This document shows, in pieces, positions 1 through 6,417 of a DNA stretch of 11,538 bases (position 1 is the first letter of the stretch; the number at the start of each line of letters is the position of its first letter). The notes beneath the pieces were generated by a model. It ran no database searches. It was not told the DNA's origin and worked only from the letters and a program-made list of their open reading frames with translations. The translations under genes were made by a program, and so were the position numbers. Source of the stretch: Pelagophyceae sp. CCMP2097 (taxonomy: Eukaryota; Sar; Pelagophyceae); contig MU657175.1 in the NCBI GenBank assembly GCA_026770575.1, forward strand, positions 61,500-73,037. Reading direction: 5' to 3'.

Positions 1-68
1 AAAAAAATAGCTCAATTAAATAAAAAACATAATAATAAGGAGGAGGATTTGAAGGTTCGGCGAATAGT

Positions 69-89
69 TAAATAATTTTTAATTATTTA
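69..89. repeat. AT-only inverted repeat
   Basis: Nine-base arms TAAATAATT (69-77) and AATTATTTA (81-89) are separated by TTT. The hairpin sits in the AT-rich left edge. It could be a transcript end or simply AT-rich chance structure; nothing nearby decides. Confidence 0.4.
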
Positions 90-120
90 CGTGGGCTAAG
101 CAATGGGATTTGTCTGTATT

Positions 121-142
121 CTTCGCTCGAACTTCGCTCGAA
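121..142. repeat. 11-bp perfect tandem duplication
   Basis: CTTCGCTCGAA occurs twice back to back (121-131 and 132-142) with no mismatch. It is a small local duplication in non-coding DNA and no function is apparent. Confidence 0.7.
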
Positions 143-552
143 GTCGGGTCCTCCGTGTGCCTCCGGCGCGCTCTTGTAATAAAGTTGCCCAAAGCCTGCA
201 TTTGCGTGTAAAGCTGCTAGTAGAGCTTTTAAAGCGCAGTTAAAGCGCGGAAATGCTTCTTAAGCGCGGGAAGAGTTCGTTGGATGAGCGTTGAGCGAAC
301 GTTAGATGAGCGTTAACCCGGCGCGGGCGCGCGGCGCGGGCGCGGCGCGGGCGCGCCGCGCGGAGGTGGCGAGGCGCGGCCTCTGGCGGGCGGGGCGGCG
401 CCGATGGTGCCCGCGCCTCCGTCGAGGCGCGGGCCGGTCGCGGGGCCGACGTGCCCCGTCCCGCGCGCCATGTCACCTGGGTGGCCGAAGGAAGGCGCCC
501 TCAACGCCGCTTCGCGCTCACGTTGAAGCGACAAAAGATATGTTGAAAAAGT

Positions 553-591
553 AGCTTGAAAAGTAGCTTGAAAAAAGTGAACTTGTCTAAT
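553..591. repeat. Direct repeat copy 1 (about 39 bp)
   Basis: This copy contains AGCTTGAAAAGTAGCTTGAA followed by an A-run, GTGAA and TGTCTAAT. The same string with one A fewer and a two-base swap recurs at 733-770, about 180 bases downstream. Each copy itself contains the word AGCTTGAA twice. Confidence 0.65.
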
Positions 592-732
592 TCCATCATC
601 GAGTCTGAAAGATCTGAGCGCGCTGGGCGCATCGGTGTCAGCAGGAGATGCGCATAGCACAGTCGGCTTGGTTCTTGCTCGTTAAAGCGTTTTAGGCGAC
701 GTTATGCAAAGTGCCAGTGCCAGTGCGAGGTC

Positions 733-770
733 AGCTTGAAAGTAGCTTGAAAAAAGTGAAGCTGTCTAAT
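733..770. repeat. Direct repeat copy 2 (about 38 bp)
   Basis: Near-identical second copy of the 553-591 element, ending in GTGAAGCTGTCTAAT. It ends about 11 bases before the long hairpin at 782-844, which makes the pair look like the edges or remains of a small mobile or duplicated segment. That interpretation is inference. Confidence 0.65.
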
Positions 771-781
771 CCTTCAATCAA

Positions 782-844
782 AGGACCCGAAGGGCCCTTG
801 CCGTAAGCTGACGTTGATTAAACGGCAAGGACCCTTCGGGTCCT
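782..844. repeat. Long inverted repeat / hairpin, 23-bp arms
   Basis: The arm starting AGGACCCGAAGGG (782-804) is the reverse complement of the arm ending CCCTTCGGGTCCT (822-844) with one mismatch in 23 positions; the loop is 17 bases (805-821). No coding frame explains it. Candidates are a foldback/MITE-like remnant, a transcribed hairpin RNA, or a transcription end. I see no flanking target-site duplication that would settle it. Confidence 0.7.
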
Positions 845-966
845 CAAAAATGTACGCCAATTTAAGGTTATGGGCTACCTGAAATCGGTGTACTAAGGAT
901 TCGAAGGGAATTCTACAATTGTAGGCCAACTCCCGTGACTTCGAAGTGACCCGGGCCGCGCACCCG

Positions 967-2379
967 ATGCGCGCCGCCGCGCCCGAACCGCGGCGGCCGT
1001 CGGCGTCGAGGGCGCAGGTTGGGCCGCACCCGAAGAGCAGGTTTGCGCGGCTGGCGGAAATGGCCAAGTCTCCAAGCCGACTCGCCCAGCTCCTCTCTCC
1101 GCGCTCGCCCCGGCGCTTCTTCGACAAACCCGTGCCCGCCGAATCGCCCGAGAAGCGCGAGCAAGGCGCATACGACGACGGCGCACGCGACGACGGCAAG
1201 GCGTGCGACGGCGCACGCGACGACGGCAAAGCGTGCGAAGACGACGACGTCTACTACGCCACCGAAATCGGCGCGCTGAGCCCGAGCGCCGCCGCCGCGC
1301 GCGACGCGCACCGCCTCTCCGGATTGGCCGGCGTGGGCGGCGAGCGTCCGCGCCGTCTTGTCGCTGCTCCCCGTCACGACGCGCGTGTGCAGCATCGCCG
1401 CGCCGAGGGCGTCTTGCGGAGCCGGTCCGACTCGTATGCTTCAGAAAGCGTATCCTTTGAATGGAACGCCCAAGACGACGCCTCTTTGCAGCACCGCGCC
1501 CGATCGGCTGAAGACGGCGACGACGTCTGCCGGCCGGGCACGGCGGACACGTTCGCCCAACCGCCGCGCGCTCCGCTCGGCCCGGCTTCGAGCATCGACG
1601 GCGTCGCCGAAACTTCGTCCGAGTCGCGCCGCTCGTCGGCCTCTTCACCCCGGAGCTCAATGGCGGCGCCGGTTTTGCTGCGCGTCTTGGGCTCGCCGCG
1701 GGCGCTGGCGAATACGCTGGCGACGACGATGGCTGGAGCCTTCGGAACGAGACGGACGAAGTGCGTTCCCGCCGCAACTTTCGGTGGTGAGTCCCCTTTG
1801 CGCGTCCGCCGGCTCTCAAGCGCGTGGGCTCTATACGCGTCGGCTCTCCGCCCTGGGGGGGATCTCTACGCCCTGCGACGGCGGTCTACGCCTGGCTCTA
1901 CGCGGCCCGCGGGGAACGCCGTGCGAGTCTCCGCGCTTTCGCTAGGTGCTCTGGTTCCGCGGGGCCGGTCTACGCGGTTTCTGCCGAAGGCGTGCGACGC
2001 GCTGCGGTGTACAAAATGTGACTTTGATGTTCTCCAAATACCGCAACGCGCGTGGGCCGCGGACGTAAATTACCTCTTCCTCCGTAACTTTTCGCCAGAC
2101 GTATCAAGGCTCGAGGTGCGCAGACGGCCTTTGGCGTCTCCTTTGATGCAGCCTTTGTCTTGTGATGCGTCTCGTGTGTCGTTTGACGTCCTCTGAGAAC
2201 GACTTGCACAGGCCAAGCTCGTTGTTGCGGACGCTTCCACCGCGTACTGCTGCCAGTGCGCCTGGCGCAGTTGCGGCGGTGGATTCGTGCCGCTGAGCGC
2301 CAGCGGCGAGGCGCTGCGAAGCACCGGGGGCGAGGCACTACGATGGGTCTGCAAAGGGCACGCCGTAAGTACTACTTAG
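967..2379 (+). CDS. CFAP418-like: CFAP418 (C8orf37/RMP-family) homologue, three exons
   Basis: Proposed CDS join(967..1786, 1946..2115, 2212..2379), 385 residues. Seen: removing two GT-AG introns yields a complete CFAP418-type C-terminal domain. Its landmarks are TKCVP with Cys266, ACDALRC with Cys290/Cys295, TKCDF with Cys298, Trp310, NYLFLRN (315-321), RLEAKL across the second splice, AY-C-CQC (341-346), WR (348-349) and a terminal LRWVC-x-GH (373-380). Known: vertebrate CFAP418 (about 207 residues) is a ciliary/photoreceptor protein mutated in retinal dystrophy and Bardet-Biedl-type disease; its molecular role is not settled. Residues 1-260 are a disordered Ser/Arg/Asp-rich extension with no domain I recognise and no match to the acidic N-terminus usual in the family. 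The start at 967 is the first ATG after the TAG at 922; Met at 1060 is the alternative. The domain is secure, the N-terminal exon structure is not. A GTAAGT right after the GH codons (2365) could be another donor. Confidence 0.85.
1177..1236 (+). repeat. 30-bp in-frame tandem duplication
   Basis: Two adjacent 30-base units (1177-1206 and 1207-1236) encode the same ten residues, DGARDDGKAC, and differ only by AAG versus AAA at the Lys codon. It lies in the low-complexity N-terminal extension of the CFAP418-like protein and supports this frame being translated. Confidence 0.75.
1318..1395 (-). pseudogene. WD40-repeat-like relic, antisense within the CFAP418-like gene
   Basis: On the minus strand this stretch reads RVVTGSSDKTAR then TLAAHAGQ, matching the second half of a WD40 repeat and the start of the next, with the expected LWD-x-E-TGALVA segment missing. 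By eye, about 37 bases here match the WD40 gene near 11400-11445 at roughly 31 of 37 positions. It overlaps the plus-strand coding frame, so it is either a captured, internally deleted WD40 fragment or a coincidence of GC-rich sequence. Confidence 0.4.
1787..1945 (+). other. Intron 1 of the CFAP418-like gene
   Basis: Donor G|GTGAGT at 1787 and pyrimidine-rich acceptor ending GCTAG at 1945; phase 1, 159 bases. Removing it brings the Cys-Pro...Gly-Gly segment to 13 residues before ACDALRC, close to the spacing I recall in animal CFAP418. The length is a multiple of three with no in-frame stop, so an unspliced transcript stays open. TCTACGC-type words recur in and just past it. A second acceptor (…GCGAG, ending 1926) also keeps phase but gives a longer linker. 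Confidence 0.75.
2116..2211 (+). other. Intron 2 of the CFAP418-like gene
   Basis: Donor GAG|GTGCGC at 2116 and acceptor TTGCACAG|GCC at 2211; phase 0, 96 bases. The unspliced frame stops at 2194-2196 and would lose the conserved tail. Splicing joins RLE to AKL and restores AY-x-CQC-x-WR. This is the strongest splice inference in the window because both sides are conserved in one family. Confidence 0.9.
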
Positions 2380-2776
2380 AGGCCACTCCTTAAAGCCCAA
2401 TCCGGAACCACCCGAGCCGAAGGGCCGTCAAGGTGTAAAGAGGCGCCACGTCGTGCGAGACAGGCCGAAAACGCCCGACGTACACCCGCGGGGCTCTTAG
2501 CATGAGAGGAGGTGCGCGTGCGTATATGATTACAAAACGGGGTCTGCCGTCGACGAGCGGCGCCGGAGTTGCGTCGGCGCGCGCCGTGCGGTTGCCTGTC
2601 CCCGCGCCGTGCGGTGCTGTAGAGGTCCCGCGTGCACCGGCGCTTATGCGGCGGCGCGGCGCCCGGGGCTCGGCGCCGCCTTGCGCGCGCGTCGCCTTCG
2701 CCGCCGGCGGTCGAGTCGCCGGCGGTCGCGTCGCCGGCGCCCGGTCGCCGGCAGCATGTCGGCGGTCGCGCGCCGC
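2380..2776. other. Gap between convergent genes
   Basis: The CFAP418-like gene (+) and the KG/Asp protein gene (-) run toward each other here. Neither strand shows a convincing coding frame; short frames are Ala/Arg/Pro-rich and overlap one another. No AATAAA-like signal is visible for either gene. A GC-rich minisatellite lies at 2703-2760, and the word CGCGCCGTGCGGT occurs twice near 2580-2616. Confidence 0.55.
2703..2760. repeat. 14-15 bp GC-rich minisatellite, four units
   Basis: Units start at 2703, 2718, 2733 and 2747, each beginning GCCGGC and ending in GTC; the first two are GCCGGCGGTCGAGTC and GCCGGCGGTCGCGTC. The array stops about 17 bases before the stop codon of the minus-strand gene at 2777. 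Confidence 0.65.
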
Positions 2777-3496
2777 TCAGACCAAAGGCTTTGACCACTC
2801 GTCGTAGTCGTCGTCGTCGTCCATCTCCTCGCTGCGCGCTCGGATGGAGTTGATCTTTCTGCGGCGTTTGAATTCGGCGGAGCCGTATTCGTTAGGGTCT
2901 CCACCGCCGTCACCACCATATAAATCGTCGTCATCCCGCCCACGGCCTTTACCCTTGCCTTTGCCGCCCTTGCCGCCGCCCTTGTCGCCCTTACCCTTGC
3001 CCTTGCCGAAAGGGCGGACGTCGTAGTCGTCGTCGTCGTCGTCGTCGTCATCATCATCATATTCGTCATAGTCTCGATGGCCACCTCCTTTGCCCTTGTC
3101 GCCACCCTTGCCTTTACCTTTGCCCTTGCCCTTGCCGGTGGACCGGGCGTCGTCGTCGTCGTCTAAGCGAGTGGCCCAGCTATAACCCTCGCCCCGCCCT
3201 CCCCCGCGGCCGCCCTTACCTTTGCCGCCGCCGCGGCCCACGCCGCCGCCCTTGCCGCCGCCCTTGCCGCCTTTGCCGCCGCCCTTGCCGCCGCCCTTGC
3301 CGCCCTTGCCGCCGCCTTTGCCGAAGCCGCCTTTGCCTCCCTTGCCGCCGCCGCCGTTGCTGCCGAAACTAAAGGCCGCGCGCACGGCCATCGCGTGCCT
3401 CGCGCTCGCCGGCACGCCGAGCAGCGGCGCGCCCAGCGAGGCCCGCGCGCACTTGGACGTCAGCGACGCCATCGTTGTTGACGCCAGGAGCGCCAT
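2777..3496 (-). CDS. Lys-Gly / poly-Asp block protein with N-terminal presequence
   Basis: 239 residues, family not recognised. Residues 1-46 have no acidic residue and scattered Arg/Lys, ending VRAAFSFGS, which suggests an organelle presequence; a plastid or mitochondrial address is inference and the hydrophobic stretch is weak for a stramenopile plastid signal. Residues 48-102 are almost pure Gly with evenly spaced Lys (GKGGKGG type). Then come a short acidic patch DDDDD (112-116), a GKGKGK block (121-139), eleven consecutive Asp (147-157), a third KG block (164-187) and DDDD (188-191). The C-terminal ~40 residues are more ordinary: FKRRRKINSIRAR, another Asp run and EWSKPLV at the end. I chose Met at 3496 because the TATA-like box at 3576-3583 lies between it and the more distant in-frame Met codons at 3757 and 3682. 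The compositional periodicity in only this frame argues for real translation. A charge-block scaffold, condensate or matrix role is speculation. Confidence 0.7.
   Translation of the reverse strand: MALLASTTMASLTSKCARASLGAPLLGVPASARHAMAVRAAFSFGSNGGGGKGGKGGFGKGGGKGGKGGGKGGGKGGKGGGKGGGVGRGGGKGKGGRGGGRGEGYSWATRLDDDDDARSTGKGKGKGKGKGGDKGKGGGHRDYDEYDDDDDDDDDDDYDVRPFGKGKGKGDKGGGKGGKGKGKGRGRDDDDLYGGDGGGDPNEYGSAEFKRRRKINSIRARSEEMDDDDDYDEWSKPLV
3026..3058. repeat. Trinucleotide repeat encoding 11 Asp
   Basis: Eight GTC followed by three ATC units on the plus strand, read as GAC/GAT on the minus strand within the KG/Asp protein. Likely length-variable between strains. Confidence 0.85.
3191..3355. repeat. 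CCGCCCTTGCCGCC-type repeat encoding the KG block
   Basis: Imperfect tandem units built from GCCGCC and CTTGCC on the plus strand; on the minus strand they encode the first Gly/Lys block (residues 48-102). Plus-strand frames over the same bases give poly-Pro/Leu, which I treat as shadow. Confidence 0.75.
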
Positions 3497-3575
3497 TTCG
3501 GCGCCGTCGCCGCAGCCGCGGCCTCGTATTCGGAGAACGGCGAGCCTTGGACAAGGGCCCTCGTTTAAATAATCC

Positions 3576-3583
3576 TTTTTATA
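3576..3583 (-). promoter_or_regulatory. TATA-like box for the KG/Asp gene
   Basis: On the minus strand the bases read TATAAAAA inside a short AT-rich island (3561-3590) in otherwise GC-rich DNA. It lies about 87 bases upstream of the chosen ATG at 3496, leaving room for a ~50-base leader. Position and composition only. Confidence 0.45.
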
Positions 3584-3849
3584 AATTTTAGGCCATCGTC
3601 GAGCGGCCTGGCGCGCCGTGGACTTTGCAGGGCGCGGACTTTGCAGCGACGAGGAGGGCTCCGAAGGTTTCCGTAGTGACATACCTGGCAGCGCGTCCGA
3701 CTTTGGATGCGGGCCGTTGGAACAGAATAAATCTAATCCCGGGATATAAGTAATCAACCCTCACACCTAACAGAAGGATTCCAAGCCCCTCTCAAGGCCC
3801 CTTGTCGCCGGCCGAGCTCTCACACCCGAAACCAATTCAGAGGAGTCCA

Positions 3850-3863
3850 TCTTTTTAAAAAGA
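3850..3863. repeat. 14-bp AT-core palindrome
   Basis: TCTTTTTAAAAAGA is a perfect palindrome with no spacer, in non-coding DNA. Function unknown. Confidence 0.5.
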
Positions 3864-4182
3864 AGGAATGCATCAAATCATATTGCTTTCATCGAGCGGT
3901 CGCAGCACTCCGTCTTTGCGGGGGCATGCTGACACGACGCGCATATTGGACTTTGCAGGGCCTGGACGAGCAGAGACAAGAAGACGCAGGGGTAGGATTT
4001 AAAGATTGCATCAAATCCTACGTGACACGCCAAGGAGGGTTCTTCGAAGCGGGGGGGCTGGCGCCGGTCCCGCGCGACTGCTGAGCGGTGAGGCACAATG
4101 CGACGCCTCGCCAGTGCGCTGCACAACGGCGGAACCCGGCGAGTGCGGCGGAGCCACCAGTGCATGTATACCTCCGCACCCA

Positions 4183-4220
4183 GCTTCTTGGGACCGGTCC
4201 CGGCTTCTTGGAACCGGCCC
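4183..4220. repeat. 20-bp-period direct repeat pair
   Basis: GCTTCTTGGGACCGGTCCC (from 4183) and GCTTCTTGGAACCGGCCC (from 4203) are adjacent, differing by two substitutions. Each contains a small palindromic core (GGACCGGTCC in the first copy). Confidence 0.65.
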
Positions 4221-4286
4221 CAGTGCCAAGGAGCCGGGTGCGGTGGTCTAATTACACCGGTCTCAGTGCGAAGGAGCCGGGTGCGG
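4221..4286. repeat. 43-bp-period direct repeat pair
   Basis: CAGTGCCAAGGAGCCGGGTG (from 4221) and CAGTGCGAAGGAGCCGGGTG (from 4264) recur with one mismatch, both followed by CGG. They directly follow the 20-bp pair and end just before the TATA-like stretch. Confidence 0.65.
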
Positions 4287-4288
4287 AG

Positions 4289-4297
4289 ATATATATT
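4289..4297 (+). promoter_or_regulatory. Possible TATA-like element
   Basis: GATATATAT-type bases lie just downstream of the repeat pairs and about 55 bases before ATG 4349. In GC-rich DNA such an island can be a core promoter, but no convincing gene follows, so this is weak. Confidence 0.25.
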
Positions 4298-5086
4298 GAC
4301 AGGTGAGACGGTCCACCGAGGTCATCTTCGAGCCCTTTGTGGTGCCTCATGGTGACGACGGCTGGAGTCGACGCCGTCTCCTTCGACGCCGCGAGACCGT
4401 CGTGCCGGGGGCGAAAAAGGAAACCGGGGCGCTGTGCTTCGGCCGACAGGGCCGACGCAAGTCCGTCGCAGAAAAGGATCCCAGCCCCGGCAGCGCACGA
4501 GGGACCCTTTCCAAGGGCGCTCGACCACACTCGGGCCTTGTCGACGTCCTCGCAGCGCGCGCCGGCGACGCGATGCGTTGGCGCCCCGGCGGCTGGCCGT
4601 CGGCGCGGTTGCCCGAGCGCCGCGGCCGTGCGGCCTCTGCGACGCGCCGCGGCCCGACATGGGTTGTGGCGAGTCGGACCAAGCCCTGGCGCGGCAGGCT
4701 TCAGTGGCAACAAAGTGCCGCCTCGTCGGCGCGCTGGACGTCTCGGCGCTCCTCCGCGTCGCCGCAGCGCTGGACGACGCCCTTTGTGGACCGATGTGCG
4801 GGAGGCACACGGGACGCGACGCACGGTCTTCAAAGACGGTCGGAGACGGGCCCTTGGGCGACCCTCTATACAGAGGCCTGTGTGCGCGCCCTTGACGCTC
4901 GACGAGCGTAGGGCGACCTGGTGTGGCCGCTCGGATAGAGACCCGCGGCACGTTTTGTGTATTGTATACTCTCAGCCACGGCGATACCCGGAGCCGTCGA
5001 CGAGGGCGAGGGAGGGCAGTGCTCGTCTCACTTGGTAGGGCGCTAAAGGCGAGGCCGGGTGAGCAGAGCACCGGCCTTGCACGAGG

Positions 5087-5100
5087 CTAGGGGCCCCTAG
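5087..5100. repeat. 14-bp perfect palindrome CTAGGGGCCCCTAG
   Basis: Perfect palindrome without spacer in non-coding DNA; GGGCCC words recur within the next 50 bases. No function assigned. Confidence 0.5.
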
Positions 5101-5382
5101 GGTCAAAAGGGCCCGTATGCACTCCGCGAGGGCCCCTGCGCGAGAGAATCGCCACCTCGGATGGAGTCATCGCCGGAAGGATGGCTTATTGAGAGTCCAG
5201 CACAGATCGGCTCCTCGATAAAGCATATGTGATCGGAGGGATGGTGCGGTCGTCGGTCGCCGTCGCGCTTCTTGGCGTCGTCGTCGCCAACCGGAGATGT
5301 AGCGCCGACATGGCAGTAGCGCGGCCTTTGGATCAGTCGGAGGAGCGCGCCGAGAGCGCTTCACGGCCTCCGCTAAAAAATC

Positions 5383-6417
5383 CTACTCCCTGTGCGCCTT
5401 CAAATCGCGGACCGCCGCTGCGGCCTCGGCGGACCCCTTGGCCGCGGCGCGCACGTAGAGGCGCAGCGCCTCGTCGCCGTCCCGCGGCACTCCGTGGCCG
5501 TTTGCGTAACACACGCCGATGTTGTAGAACGCTTCTGCAAAGCCCTGCGCCGCAGCGAGGCGCCACCACTTCACAGCCTCGTCGTACGACTGCGCCACGC
5601 CCTTGCCAGTGTAGAACATGTAGCCAAGGCTGTATTGGGCGCCAAGATATCCTCGCTCGGCTGCGCGCCGGTACCAATTGGTGGCGATCTTGTAGTTGAT
5701 CTTGACTCCGTTTCCATGATGATAGCACTCTCCCAGTTTCACCTGACCTCGAGCATGTCCTTGCGCCGCCGCGAGCTCGTAAAACTCGATCGCCCGCTTC
5801 AAGCTCTTCTTAAGACCTTTGCTATCACGGTACGCGTCTCCGAGCTGAACCTGCGCCTCGGCGTTCCCCTTGTTCACATGCGTCTGCAGCCGGCGCACAT
5901 GATCGGCACCCGACTTGGGGCCTGGCTCGCGGCAGAGCGGGTATCGCTCATCGTACTTGACGCACTCGTTGGAGCATTCCGTGCATAGCCGCTTGCAGCA
6001 GCACGAGTAGAATGTTTGTCCGGCACCGTCGATCGGAAGTAGGTCCAGGCAGATGGCGCAAGTACCGCGCCAGCCCAGCGCGTCGACGTTCACAGCGCCG
6101 GCCTCTGCCGTCTTTGCCGCCTGAACAGCCGATAAGCGCGCCGCTGCCTCGGCGCCGTCCGCCGACACAAAGTCTGCGACGATGGCCGGCTCCTCCTTGA
6201 CCTTCAGCTTCGCCGGCATGAGCTCGTCGAGGAGCCGGTTCTGGAAGTCGGCGGCCATCTGCCTGCACTGCTCCTTGTGCCCGCGCTCGTTCCAGTCGAC
6301 GAGCTGGCACTTTTTGGAGCAGTAGTGGCGCGATTTGCACTTTGTGCAGTGCTTGCCGCCCGGCGCGTCACAGACGCAGCAGGGCTTCGGGACGGCGGCG
6401 GCCGGCGCGCCCCCCAT
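5383..6417 (-). CDS. MYND finger + RING-like + four Sel1 repeats protein
   Basis: 344 residues, single exon, apparently complete. Seen: a canonical MYND zinc finger at residues 13-51 (Cys13, Cys16, Cys24, Cys27, Cys33, Cys37, His47, Cys51); a Lys/Glu linker; a RING-like Cys-rich segment at 120-163 starting CAICLD (Cys120, Cys123, Cys139-141, Cys145, Cys148, Cys152, Cys162); then four Sel1-like repeats (about 182-217, 218-253, 254-289, 290-325) with LG-x-x-Y and A-x-x-WYRRAA signatures and a short capping helix. MYND fingers bind proline-rich peptides, RING-type domains often recruit E2 enzymes, and Sel1 repeats form a helical adaptor solenoid, so a cytosolic or nuclear adaptor, possibly in ubiquitin transfer, is likely. 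The last RING pair, normally C-P-x-C, reads Y-P-L-C (Tyr159), so ligase activity is doubtful. The start is the first ATG before the MYND Cys cluster. I recall expanded families of this architecture in pelagophytes. Confidence 0.93.
   Translation of the reverse strand: MGGAPAAAVPKPCCVCDAPGGKHCTKCKSRHYCSKKCQLVDWNERGHKEQCRQMAADFQNRLLDELMPAKLKVKEEPAIVADFVSADGAEAAARLSAVQAAKTAEAGAVNVDALGWRGTCAICLDLLPIDGAGQTFYSCCCKRLCTECSNECVKYDERYPLCREPGPKSGADHVRRLQTHVNKGNAEAQVQLGDAYRDSKGLKKSLKRAIEFYELAAAQGHARGQVKLGECYHHGNGVKINYKIATNWYRRAAERGYLGAQYSLGYMFYTGKGVAQSYDEAVKWWRLAAAQGFAEAFYNIGVCYANGHGVPRDGDEALRLYVRAAAKGSAEAAAAVRDLKAHRE

Larger units (their letters stand above)
1..966. other. Non-coding left flank, AT-rich then GC-rich
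   Basis: I see no gene here. The first ~110 bases are strongly AT-rich; from about 310 to 520 the sequence becomes very GC-rich with runs of GCGCGGGC-type words. Open frames in the GC-rich part (for example around 240-660) have Arg/Ala/Pro-only composition on both strands and match nothing I know, as expected from base composition alone. The stretch carries several short repeats listed separately. An in-frame TAG at 922-924 closes the frame of the gene that starts at 967, so that gene does not extend into this flank without an upstream exon. Confidence 0.6.
3584..5382. other. Long stretch without a defensible gene
   Basis: Apart from the small repeats listed separately I see nothing I can call. 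Overlapping open frames of 80-250 residues exist on both strands at 4250-5070, all Arg/Ala/Pro-rich without a known domain. The least poor is a plus-strand frame from ATG 4349 (about 229 residues), whose start sits ~55 bases past a TATA-like stretch; another plus frame over 4640-4790 reads LDVSALLRVAAALDDALC, which looks more protein-like, so an unrecognised spliced gene is possible. The phrase GGACTTTGCAGGGC occurs twice (near 3630 and 3950), as do GCATCAAATC-type words (near 3870 and 4010), hinting at an old duplicated segment. Confidence 0.5.

Noticed and set aside
893..1819. Long Arg-rich minus-strand frame of 308 residues
   Set aside because: Its composition is that of GC-rich shadow coding, and it lies antisense to the CFAP418-like gene.
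2502..2807. Plus-strand frame of 101 residues
   Set aside because: It is made of the GC-rich minisatellite and overlaps the 3' end of the minus-strand KG/Asp gene.
4252..5071. Overlapping frames of 190-250 residues on both strands
   Set aside because: None has a domain, the composition is Arg/Ala/Pro-rich on every frame, and I could not choose between them.
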